From the NCBI GenBank assembly GCA_050084985.1, contig JBITNC010000001.1:168020001-168084000 (forward strand): a stretch of DNA of 64,000 bases, written 5' to 3'. The notes beneath the pieces are model-generated. The model had not been told where the DNA came from. It was given only the letters and a program-made list of their open reading frames with translations, and searched no databases. Numbering within the stretch: position 1 is the first letter of the stretch; each line of letters starts with the position of its first letter. The DNA comes from Nageia nagi. Lineage: Eukaryota > Pinophyta. Shown piece by piece: positions 46,264-56,411 of this stretch. The translations under genes were made by a program, and so were the position numbers.

Positions 46264-47440
46264 TTGGATGTTAATGTGTATTTGTCACCTAAGGAACAAA
46301 ACTCTCCAACACAAAGGATAATAAGGAGTATGATCATTAATAAATCTTTATTTTTCAAAATTGATTACAAGAATGAGCCCTCATCCTACAAAGAAGATTC
46401 AAAGCACGAGTGTTGGGTGAATGCAATGAATGTAGAGTATGAGGCTCTATGGAAGAATCAAACTTGGAATTTGGTTCCTTATCTTAATGAATAAAAAGTG
46501 ATTGGTAACAAATGGATTTATAAGGTCAAATATAATTTAGTTTGAGAGATTGAGAAATACAAAGCAAGGTTAGTAGTTAAGGGTGTCACTAAAAAATATA
46601 GATTTGATTATGAAGAAACCTTTGCTCGAATGGAAAATATGCCTATTATCAAAGTAATATTTGCTCTTTCAACAGCTCAAAGATGGAAAGTTTTACAACT
46701 TGATGTCAAGAGTGATTTTCTTAATGGTGGATTAGATGTGGAAATGTGATTGGTAACAAATGGATTTATAAGGTTAAATATAATTCAATTGGAGAGATTG
46801 AGAAATACAAAGCAAGGTTAGTAGCTACGGGTTTTGATTAGAAATATAGATTTGATTATGAGAAAACCTTTGCTCCAATGGAAAAGATGCCTACTGTTAG
46901 GGTAATCTTTGCTCTTTTAGCATCTTAAAGATAGAAAGTTTTACAACTTGATATCGAGAGTGATTTACTCAATGGTGGCTTAGATATGGAAATCTACTTG
47001 AACCAATCAAAAGGGTTTGTTATGGAAGGCAAAGAATCTTTTATGTGCAAGTTAAAGAAGTCTTTGTATGGACTTAAGCAAGCACCTAAGGCCTTATACA
47101 AAAATATTTTAGGATACTTTGAGGACATTGGGTTTTCTAAATGCTTCTTTGACATAGATCATTTTATGCTCAACCAAGGACAAGACATGATCTTAATTCT
47201 TCTCTATATGGATTATTTGTTGATTATAGAGAATAAATACAAGATTGCATATCTAAACTTAAGGCAACTTTTGAAAATTGATCTTGGTCTATTGCACTAC
47301 TATCTTAATATGCAAATGTACTAATACAAATATTATACTTATTTTAGTCAATCCAAGCATATCTCAGATATCTTGCAAAATTTTGAAATGAAAGAGTGCA
47401 AGCATGTTGCAATCCTAGTCTCTTATGGAATCACTTTGTC
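46264..47440 (+). pseudogene. Reverse transcriptase of copia D with 248-bp tandem duplication
   Basis: The frame 46264-46494 reads QNSPTQRIIRS and HECWVNAMNVEYEALWKNQTWNLVPY. The following RT block (VIGNKWIYKV to LDVKSDFLNGGLDVE) occurs twice: 46498-46745 and 46746-46993, each 248 bp, differing at about 33 positions by hand count. The frame 46986-47324 gives VMEGKESFMCKLKKSLYGLKQAPKALY and LILLYMDYLLIIEN. The YVDD box is changed to YMDY at 47205-47216, losing one catalytic Asp. Stops occur in both duplicate copies. Confidence 0.82.
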
Positions 47441-48110
47441 TCTTAGTTTTAATTTTTAGTTGGCAGATGCTATGACTTACAAGAAACTAATTGGTAGTCT
47501 TTTTTATTTAACTATATCCAAGCTTGATATTACCTTTACCATGAATTTGATGGCTAGATTTATGCAAAAGCCATATGTTGAGAACTTTAATGTTGTTAAG
47601 CAATTTTTGAGGTATGTTGCGAGCACTAAAGATCTTGTTCTCAAGTATGACAAGATGCCCTTATTTGTTCTCTTAGGATTCTCAGATTCTGACTATAGGG
47701 GAGATAGATATGACATAAAATTAGCCTCTACTTATGTGTTTAGTATTGGTTTAGGTGCTATATCTTGGGCATCCAAGAAGCAACCTACTATCACTCTCTC
47801 CACCATTAAGGTTGAATATTGTGCAGTGTTAATTGCAACCTAAGAAGCCATTTTTTGAGGCATATTCTAAAATAAATTGGGTATGAGCAAGTTCATCTAT
47901 CTCAAATTTCTTTAGATAATTAATTAGCTATTGATTTGGTAAAGAATCATGTTTTCCATCAGAGAACAAAGCATGTAGAAATCTAGACCCACTTCATTAG
48001 AAAGAAAGTTATGGATGGTCTTCTACACTTGTAGTATTATCCATAAATCTTAAACTTTCCTAATTTATTCACCAAGCCTCTTTCTAAAGCTTAGTTTTGT
48101 AAGCTTAGCG
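47441..48110 (+). pseudogene. RNase H of copia D
   Basis: The frame 47460-47843 reads MADAMTYKKLIGSLFYLTISKLDITFTMNLMARFMQKPYVENFNVVKQFLRYVASTKD, then LLGFSDSDYRGDRYDIKLASTYVF and ISWASKKQPTITLSTIKVEY, so the core is well preserved. The C-terminal part is broken but readable to about 48095 (LNFPNLFTKPLSKA). Confidence 0.82.
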
Positions 48111-49147
48111 AGTCTATTAGGTTGGTGAATTTGCCCTCAAAAAAGGAGTATATGTTGAATTATTATTGAATCCATTGTAATTTCTTCCTTCTTAATAAAT
48201 TTATTGAACTTTTATTTGGTTTGTATACTTTGTTTATACATTTCTCTATTTGGTAACTATAAGTATGGGCTTGGAATATTAGTGATGAATTATAGTGTAT
48301 CTCAAATCCAATCACATTATAGAGAATGTTCTTGATGCAACAACTACACCTCTATTCATCTAACTTTATCTCTTCTGATTTATTCACTAACCACTTTAGA
48401 AATTTTGTTGTGCATACTTTAAAAGTTTCTTATGGTAGTGAAGTTATCCTTAAGGGGGATTGAAGGTTGAATTCATATTTGTGATGATAAATTCATCAAT
48501 AGGATGCTATTTTTGCTATATAATATTGATCTAAATGTACACCTTCATGGTTAGTTTGCTCTATGTGAGAAACTTATGGTACATTTTATTTTTCTATCAC
48601 TATGTGAGGAATCAGTATGTGTTTGTTAGCACTATTTGGTTATCCATATGTGAGTAACTTATATATGCACATATAATTTTTTATTTATCAACACATGTTT
48701 CTATATATAGTATATGATTATATGTATTGGCTTAACATCTTTGTGATGAATTATAGTGCATCATTGATCAATTTATGGATGGCATTACTTAGTTCATTTA
48801 TATTATGATTGATATGAATATTGTTTGATCTTATTTATGAGCTACTTGTAGCTTGTAGGGTTCATATTAAGAGTGCAAGTTACTTACTTCATGTGGGTAG
48901 ACTCATGTAGGCTTATATGTCAACTCAATGTTGATCAACTACACTTACATTGAAACTAGTTGTCAATAATGATTGTATTGTAAACCATTTTATCAAATGG
49001 TATTGTAATGAGTCTCAAAATAAGATCTTGATTATTTATCAATAATATAAATTTCTCATATTTGCTTATATCTCTTTGGAGAACTCTCTCTTACTCTATC
49101 TTTCTTCTTCTCTCTACACTCTATCCCAATATTACATCAAGGGGAAG
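48111..49147 (+). other. 3' region of copia D with second RNase H end and polypurine tracts
   Basis: After a first purine tract (near 48139), a second degraded RNase H C-terminus (FISSDLFTNHFRNFVVHTLK) appears at about 48345-48430, with its own purine tract AAGGGGGATTGAAGG near 48452. Two copies of the GGCTT(G/A)...GTGATGAATTATAGTG module lie near 48270 and 48730. The LTR-adjacent tract AAGGGGAAG ends at 49147. Confidence 0.65.
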
Positions 49148-49603
49148 TGTTAGAATTTGTAATGTAATATTGTGTAATATTTCTCCTTAATATAAATTCA
49201 CTTCATACTTAAAGTATCATTAGATACCTTAAATTATTAAGGGAATAAAAATAGGATAAGTATTAAAATAGGCATGAAGTTAAAAATAGTAAAGGGATTA
49301 GTTATAGAGTGGGTTTCTTCTTATAAAAGAAGAAGAACCCTCCCCTTATCTAGTTATATAATTGTAATACAAGATTTCCTATAGGTTTAGAGTGTGAGAG
49401 AGAGAAGAGATTTTGTAAGAGAGTTCCTTGAGAATAAAAAGATCTTAAATAGTAGACATACTCCCAAAGAGGGAGGAACTACCTTATATCTTGTGTTATT
49501 TATGAGATTTGCTTGTGTTATTATGTTATTGTGTTGATGTTGAAAGTGCCTTATTGAGATCTTGGTAGAGTATAAGTTAATTCAAAAATAGTTAATTTAT
49601 TCA
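49148..49603 (+). repeat. 3' LTR of copia D
   Basis: A 456-bp family-2 LTR (TGTTAGAATTTG...TTTATTCA), similar to the 5' LTR, with the U3 palindrome at about 49206-49245. It is followed by ATATT. Confidence 0.85.
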
Positions 49604-50042
49604 ATATTGATGACTAATCCAATCTTAATAGCATTATATTCTCATACTATATGCCAATAAAAGATTTTTCCAAAACATTGGAGCATCATCAAACTTAAGC
49701 ATAACTTCAAGAGATTCTTTGTATCAATAGAGATCATTTAACTCTTCAAATCCTTTAGTTAGATAATTTAAGGCTAGTATCAAACTTTGACATCATTTGA
49801 AGTTTTTTATTAGCACTTTAAGGTTTGAAAAAATTAAAATTATTCATTTGTATACAATCTTTATGCCTTTATTCACCATCCTTGGAGTATGTTAACTTCA
49901 AAATTTTAACATTATTTTAAAGCATGATCTTGTAGTTTGCTAACTTCACAACCTGATGACCCTTAAAATTCTATCATGGTAAAAAAGCTTGGTTCTTTGT
50001 TCACTATCCTTAGAGTAGTATGGTGACTTAAAAATTCTAACA
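49604..50042 (+). repeat. LTR2 of element F, right part
   Basis: Continues the sequence interrupted at 24952 and is colinear with LTR1 from about 22480: TATTATATTCTCA, GCATCATCAAA, ATCCTTGGAGTATG. It ends ATTCTAACA, as LTR1 does. Confidence 0.7.
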
Positions 50043-50165
50043 TGGTATCAAAGCCAACTCACTTCGGATGGGTTCAATGAACCTATGATTAAGGACATGG
50101 TGAAATACAAGGGAGATCATCATCATTTTCAAGTGGAGTTAAAATATTTTAACATTAAGTCATAT
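50043..50165 (+). other. Second interior copy of element F
   Basis: TGGTATCAAAGCC (50043-50055) resembles the initiator-Met primer site and abuts LTR2. The following 110 bp match the interior at 22912-23011 (AATGAACCTATGATT, GTGGAGTTAAAA). The match ends at ACATTAAG, before the polypurine tract is complete, and no third LTR follows. Confidence 0.6.
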
Positions 50166-53099
50166 TACAATAGTTAAACTCAATATATTGGATCATCTAA
50201 TTTAACCATCTCATTAATTAAATGAATATTAATAATATCATCCACAAAGCATTGAACTATAGTATAATTTCCATCATACACCGGTAAGGTTATATATGTA
50301 ATAAGCATTTAAATATATTTACAAATATACCATAATTATTTATTGATCTATATCAATGAAAAAGGCTATCTAATTACCAAAACATGACCACATATATCTT
50401 GCGTATATCAAAATCCTACCATTGCCCAATCCTGTTGCTCCTCTTCATTGCATCATATGCATATATAAATTAATTTACATTAACCCTTTTCCCAATGCCT
50501 ACTTTCCAATGATATTATATATTACATGCATATATATCATATATTATATCTCATGCATATATCAAATACATTTTTAACAATCTAATTTCTGATGATAATG
50601 ATAGTTTGTATGTATATCATAAATATTACATGTCTATATAATATATTATTTTGAGAACCTACTTTTTGGAGAACATTATATCTCATGTGCATATCACTAT
50701 GCTTATTATGTGTGTATATCATATGTTATATCTCATGCTTTTACATATATCAAATATATTTCTGATGATATCTTTTTGAGTGATAATGGTAGCATGTACA
50801 TATGTCATATATATTATCTAAGTATATCATATATTTTTTGGGAACCTACTTTCTAGCAAAAATAACATCTCATGTGTGTATCACTTTGCTTATTATATGC
50901 GTATATCATATGTTATATCTCATGCATATATCATGATGCATATTATGTGTGTATATTATATATTATACCTCATATGTGTATTGACTACATTATTGATGAT
51001 CTACTTTCTAAGAAAAATGATAGCATGTGTGTATATCATAAATTATGATATATGCATAATATACCAACCAATATAGTAAATAATTCAAACTGAATAAATT
51101 TTGAATTCTTTTCAAGCATTTATTACTATGTATGCATATAATAAATGCATGTTTGAAAGTTGTTATGATATACACAAAAGTTATCCTTGAAAATTTAAAA
51201 AGAAAGAAAACCTTAAACTCAAAACATAATCATTAATCATTATGCTGAAATAAGAGAATGTGATATCATTGCTACAAATTCTCCTCTCTATTCATTTATT
51301 GTTATAGAAAAATGTTTCCACCAACAACCTTTGATAATTACAAAACAAGAACCATTGTTTCAAAGTTTTGCTTCATGTAACTTGTGCAAAAACCCTAAGG
51401 TATTATGTGGTTTACATGTTTGAATTTGCAGTGAGACTAGGGTAAATTACTTACAAATAGGATTTATAAATTTGCTAGGGTGAAAATAAATTATCAATTG
51501 TAATATTTAAACTTGTATGGGAATCTTGTTGGGGAATATCATAAATTTATGTAGAATCTTATCTAGGAATATAAATTTTGCATACATTTATATCAAGGAT
51601 GTTATCACAATTTTATGATAAAGATATCCAAATCTAGTTATTTGTCCATCCCCCATTTTGTTCAAGAAAAATCCTTAATATTTTAATCATCCTTCAAATT
51701 TTGCATACATGTTTATCAGGGTCTATATGAAATCAATTCGTATCCTTGGAAATAATTTCCCTTGCAACAATATTGGATATAAACTTGGTTATATAATGGA
51801 AGTCATCACATACTCAAAGATTTTTCACAAATATAATAATAGTTTAAGTTTTATCTTTAATAACCCAAATACAATTAATTACCAACTTTTCTCTATGCTA
51901 GAAGAGAATCAGTTCTTTATCATCAACCTCCACATCCTGTAATAAAAGTATTGTATTTTGAATATACCCTACTACCATAGAGTTTGGTTTGATACTTGAT
52001 AAATTCATCTACTTAAAATTATAGAGAGCATCAAAAATAAGTTTTGTGTGATCCATAAAATTACATTTTCATCATGTATCTTGTCAAATAATTTATAATC
52101 CTTATGTATTATTTAATATTTTGTATACAAATTTATGAGAGTATTCACAACCATGACATTTGATGAAAATTCATTTTTAAATACTTTGATGGATATACAT
52201 ATGTTGTTCCCAAGCTCCCATGGTGGCACATGTTGGAAGAATGTTGGTAAAGGTTATAGAGTTTTGTGATTGATAATTGAATCTACTAAAAAGTTTGTAG
52301 GGTAGTTTTGGAAAATTAATTTTATGTATATCTTGAGATCATTGTAGTTTATGAAGTTTAAAACTTCCTCAATCTAGCATACATGACCAAGAAGGTCAAT
52401 AATTCATACATAATGATTCATTATAGGAATAATGCAATAAAAACACTAATGATGTTAAAGTATATACACTACTCATCCACTAAACCTACATTCTCATGAT
52501 GCTAACCAATGTTTTATGAATGTTTTGGTTTCTCAATTTTTGATATCAATTTCTATTGCAATTTTAAGATCATGTATCCTCATAGTGCCTATCCAAATAT
52601 GAAAGGTCAATGGTTCATGCCAATTTATATTATTTCATGTTATCAAATGTTGTTAATTATTAATACCTAATAATTTTAATATAAATTTTAAATTAATGTA
52701 CATATGGAGATAGATATTGTACATTTTTGTTCAACACTTTATTGAGAATGTTCATGTATTCCAATCAAGAAAATCACTTTATTTATTAAAAAAGTACCAA
52801 AGGATAGACAAATTATTCCAAAGCTTTATTGATTTTTTCAATCTAGATAGTATATTCTATCTTGAATTTTTTTAAATATCCTAAATTATTTTTATTTGCT
52901 TTGTTGTTGATAAGAATATTCTTATTGCATTAGTATTATTAACTTCTTATTCAATTTAGAGCTAGAAATTGGAGTAAGAACCAATCTTAGCAATAGTCAT
53001 AGTTGGAATGATCCTTTAGATTGCAATGGTTGGTATATATGTATTTCTTTTTGGGTATACAAAATTTTTAACATTTTATTATCTAACCTTTTTTACTTT
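50166..53099. other. AT-rich region, no gene recognised
   Basis: Nearly 3 kb without a coding frame that I recognise. The 77-residue frame at 51709-51942 has no domain. A degenerate tandem repeat occupies 50500-51070; the rest looks like unique or very old repeat DNA. Confidence 0.45.
50500..51070. repeat. Degenerate tandem repeat, period about 190-200 bp
   Basis: Two to three worn units share, in order, TGATAATG(A/G)TAG, TATATCATA, a GGGAACCTACTTTCTAG-like block, CATCTCATGTGTGTATCAC, TTATATCTCATGC and TCTGATGAT. The spacers are rich in TATATCATA. The 66-residue frame at 50876-51076 is a product of the repeat. Confidence 0.65.
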
Positions 53100-53859
53100 G
53101 TATAGGTTGAAGATCATGAGATGAAGTTGGTATATCGAGTTTCTAATCCTAGAGATATTTTTATAGATGGTGTGGAAGGAGAGTGGGTAGCTATGAGGGT
53201 GGTTGGGAAGAAAAAATACATATGATACCTTGGATGATGTGGTTCATATAATGGACATCAATGTGATTTTGAATAGAGAATGAACATTCATTGGAGTGAA
53301 ATTCATCAAGGTACACCACCAATTCCAGAGTTAGGAAGAGGTAGGAAGCCAACCATTAGCAACCCTAATCCATAATTGTATGATAGAAAAAGATATCTAA
53401 ATGAAATAAGTATATACATAAGATACTTAATATATAATATACTAGTACATACTATAGATTGCATCATAAATGATGTTTCAATGAATATGTCAACTCAATT
53501 TCTAGTTTGTCAGAAAGCCATAGATGAAAAAATGAAAGAGTACAAATATGATGAAATTAAAAAAATGAAAAGATTGTAACATATTAAAAGATAGGATATA
53601 AAAGCATATAGTTCTTTGGGTTTAGTAAATCCAAAGGGAACATGTGTTGTACAAAATGTAGATCAACAATGTGATGATGTTGCAAACAAGGTAATGGATT
53701 GTTTTAAAATCTATTTTGCATTGAGTTCAATTGTAATTAAATTATTTATGCAAGAGATTATGTCATACAAATCAAGAATCATATTGTTACACAAGTGACA
53801 CAAAAAGGTAACATAAGAGCTATCACAAATGGATATTTAGACAACAAAGAGGAAATACA
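53100..53859 (+). other. Gene-like remnant of unknown identity
   Basis: Broken + frames read EDHEMKLVYRVSNPRDIFID and GEWVAMRVVG at 53105-53215, PELGRGRKPTISNPNP near 53320, then open frames 53376-53579 and 53616-53798 (LVNPKGTCVVQNVDQQCDDVA). I do not recognise these. They could be upstream exons of the pseudogene at 55034-55840 or a transposon protein. Confidence 0.35.
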
Positions 53860-54970
53860 AACAGTAACAAGAAAATTAGAGGAGTAGGTCAACATGTGAT
53901 CTTCTATTGTTATGTTTTATCAATAATTTTAATACTTTATGAAAAATTTAAATGTTAAAGTTTTTATTACAAATGTTTTGACTTAACTATTCACTTGTCT
54001 CCCATGTAGGAAAGGGAGAAAATAGATGAACATGCAAGTGAAGATATGAAAATGTCATAGGAGGCAACAAAAGGAGAAGATATTGAAAATACAAAGGAGC
54101 AGGTGAGCATGTGATACTATAATGTTCCTTTTTATCAAATATATGTTTTTTATTAAAACTAATAATGTCAAATTTTTTTTACAAATATTTTGATTTAACG
54201 CTTCATCTTTCTTCCATGCAACTAAAGGAGGGAACAAAATAATAGGCACACGAGGATACACAAACATCATAGGAGGAAACAAAAAGAGAAAAAGGAGAAA
54301 CAACAAAGGATTAGGTAAGCATGTGATCCTCTAATGTTACTTTTTATCAATAATGTTAGTTTGTTTTAAAATTTGATAATGAGAGCATGCAATTTGGGTT
54401 TGGCACAAAGGAATTTTAAGAAGGAAAAAAAGTGCATCTACTCACTCATGATGGTAAAGCAATTGCTTCCAATATTATAAAAAATTTTGATCCATTTTTC
54501 ACTTGTCATTCTTTTTTAATCAGACACAAAAATATTTTGGTACAAGTGTGCAAAACTTACTTAGACCAATACTAGCTACTCAAGCCCACTAGAGATGTTA
54601 TACAATTTGAGAAGCACATGGGAGAATTGTAGTATGGTAGACCATATCAATGAAAATTCATTTGGATAATGCTTTGTAGGTGACCAAGTTATACTTATGT
54701 TGTTTTGATTATTATTTCATTTTTGCTAATATAATTTCAATGTTTTGACTTAAATCTTCATTTTTCTCCCATACGGCAAGAAGAAGTAATAGAATAACAT
54801 GGAATTGTTATTACCCAAGTGATAAAGGAGGGAATAAAAGTAGTAAAAGAAGAAAAAATAAAGGACCATGTGAGCATGCGATGCTCTAATGTTCTTTTTT
54901 TTTTCAATACTATTATTTTTATTAAAAATGATAATGTGAAAGCATTTATTATAAATAGGTGAGAAATAAA
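53860..54970 (+). repeat. Tandemly repeated exon-intron module
   Basis: Three to four copies of an exon-like piece (for example 54010-54102, 54228-54314, 54781-54869) coding a Glu/Lys-rich segment such as EREKIDEHASEDMKMS, stop, EATKGE. Each is followed by a similar intron-like stretch beginning GT(G/A)AGCATG(T/C)GAT and ending in TTTTGACTTAA, CTTCAT and a pyrimidine tract. All copies now hold stops. The third intron contains an extra roughly 340 bp. Confidence 0.6.
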
Positions 54971-55033
54971 ACCATGTCTACTTCTTCAATTATGAAATTT
55001 TATATATAAAATATGTAAAATTTGAATATATAG

Positions 55034-55840
55034 ATAGATGATGTTGATAGTAGTGGAGCTATTATGCCAAGTTGGGAACAAAAAAACTTTAGAAGTAGGG
55101 ATAATTCATTATCTCTATCTAAAAAGATCTATTTTGCATCAATAGACTAATGAAGTAGTCATGTTGAAGGGAATAGTGCTTGTTTAGTTTATTGTGTAAT
55201 AATCATTGATTGGTTATAGAAAAACCCTAATATTATGCCTAATCAAAAGGAATTTGATGATTCAATAGTAGAGTCATGTGTACTCTAGACAAAGATGATG
55301 GAAATTCCTTATCTTCATACCTTTGCAGATGGTCATTTTGATTTGGAAATAGTTATATAATAAAAGTTAAGACCTTTGAATATGAAATACATAACATATA
55401 CCTTATTTAGATGAAAGGGATTAACAAAGCCAAAAATAAATAAAACAAGCTCATTTGAATATATTTGGGATGAGTTATCAGATAAACTAGGTATATATAG
55501 TTCAATAAAATGGCCATTTCAATCTTCTTATGGTTGAATTAAATGCATTTTACATTATTTATACCCTTAGATATAATTTTTTTAATGGATTGAAAAAGGC
55601 ATATGTATTAAAATTTGATGAAGACATAAAAATATACCAAATTCCAAGAAGTAAAAATGCTAAGGAGATCAAAGTTACATGTACCAGTAATGAGTGTTGT
55701 GAAGATTACTTATAAAGGTTTTAGATAAATTTCACTCTACAGGATGTGGTGGAGAGTTTTAATAAGCATATGATTGAAGAAAGTACACTATTGCAAAAGG
55801 TCAAAGTTGACTTCTCTCTCATAGAAATTTGTCATGCATC
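55034..55840 (+). pseudogene. Fragment resembling plant C2-NT domain protein, C-terminal region
   Basis: In one main + frame with stops: SWEQKNFRSRDNS, KKIYFASID, VEGNSACLVYCVIIIDWL, PNIMPNQKEFDDSI, HFDLEIVI, KLRPL and FEYIWDEL, up to about 55490. A second exon-like open frame (55530-55715) reads VELNAFYIIYTLRYNFFNGLKKAYVLKFDEDIKIYQIP and NECCEDYL. The tail VESFNKHMIEESTLLQKVKVDFSLIE continues to about 55840. From memory this order matches the conserved C-terminal part of plant proteins with an N-terminal C2-NT (EEIG1/EHBP1-type) domain, known there as SWE-K...FFASIDQR, HFDLE and YI-DTLG. The C2 part itself is not seen. At least six stops make it a pseudogene. Confidence 0.6.
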
Positions 55841-56411
55841 TTGAATAGTCTTATAGGTCTAATGGATAAGGGTTACAAATACTTTAATAATTTGAATAGT
55901 CATGGAGAATATGAATTTATTTACCATTTTATGCATTTTGATCTTCACAATTTGTAGGATATAATTAAATTGAGAAAGGAACTACATGATTAACTTCTTA
56001 AACTAGCAACTAATATAAATCCTCTAGATATCAAAAGGAATCCAAAGAAGAGGGATGAATGGTTACAAGGTAATGATTTTGTTGCTACTCATAAGAAAAA
56101 CATAATAACCTTGAAGTTAGGTTTGAATTTTTTGTATGATATATTTGAATTAATTTTATGTGTAATAACTTATACTTCTTTCTATTACATAATTTTGATA
56201 ATGCTATTTGATATGCAAGTTTGATATCTACTCTGACATTTATTTGATTTGACATGGACACATTTATGTACATACATTTATGGATTTGATAAGTATTGAC
56301 TAGATACATTTATGTACAATGTGATTGGGATAATGGTTGATGTATTATTATGGTTGATGTAACTGGTTGAATCCAAAAGAAATTATTATTTCCTTCTTGT
56401 CTATGGGTTTG
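55841..56411. other. No gene recognised
   Basis: AT-rich DNA. The minus-strand 74-residue frame at 56085-56309 has no domain. Confidence 0.4.

Larger units (their letters stand above)
24953..49603 (+). mobile_element. Copia element D (family 2), host to nested B and C
   Basis: LTRs of family 2 at 24953-25424 and 49148-49603 share TGTTA(T/G)AATTTGTAATG ends. The flanks are ATGTT (24948-24952) and ATATT (49604-49608), a 5-bp target duplication with one change. Joining the outer flanks restores LTR2 of F. Inside are the primer site, a leader, element B (26593-35598), more leader, element C (36142-44543), a tandem repeat, integrase, RT and RNase H. No gag or protease is recognisable. Confidence 0.82.
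19316..50165 (+). mobile_element. Element F: long LTR-like repeats with 122-bp interior, split by D
   Basis: Two diverged direct repeats (LTR1 19316-22898 with an insertion; LTR2 23021-24952 continued at 49604-50042) flank a 122-bp interior. The interior starts with a primer-binding-site-like sequence and ends in a polypurine tract. LTR2 is followed by a second primer-site and interior copy (50043 to about 50165), giving LTR-interior-LTR-interior. No coding capacity is seen in the interior. The outer left border is approximate, because the LTR start is TA rather than TG. Confidence 0.6.
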
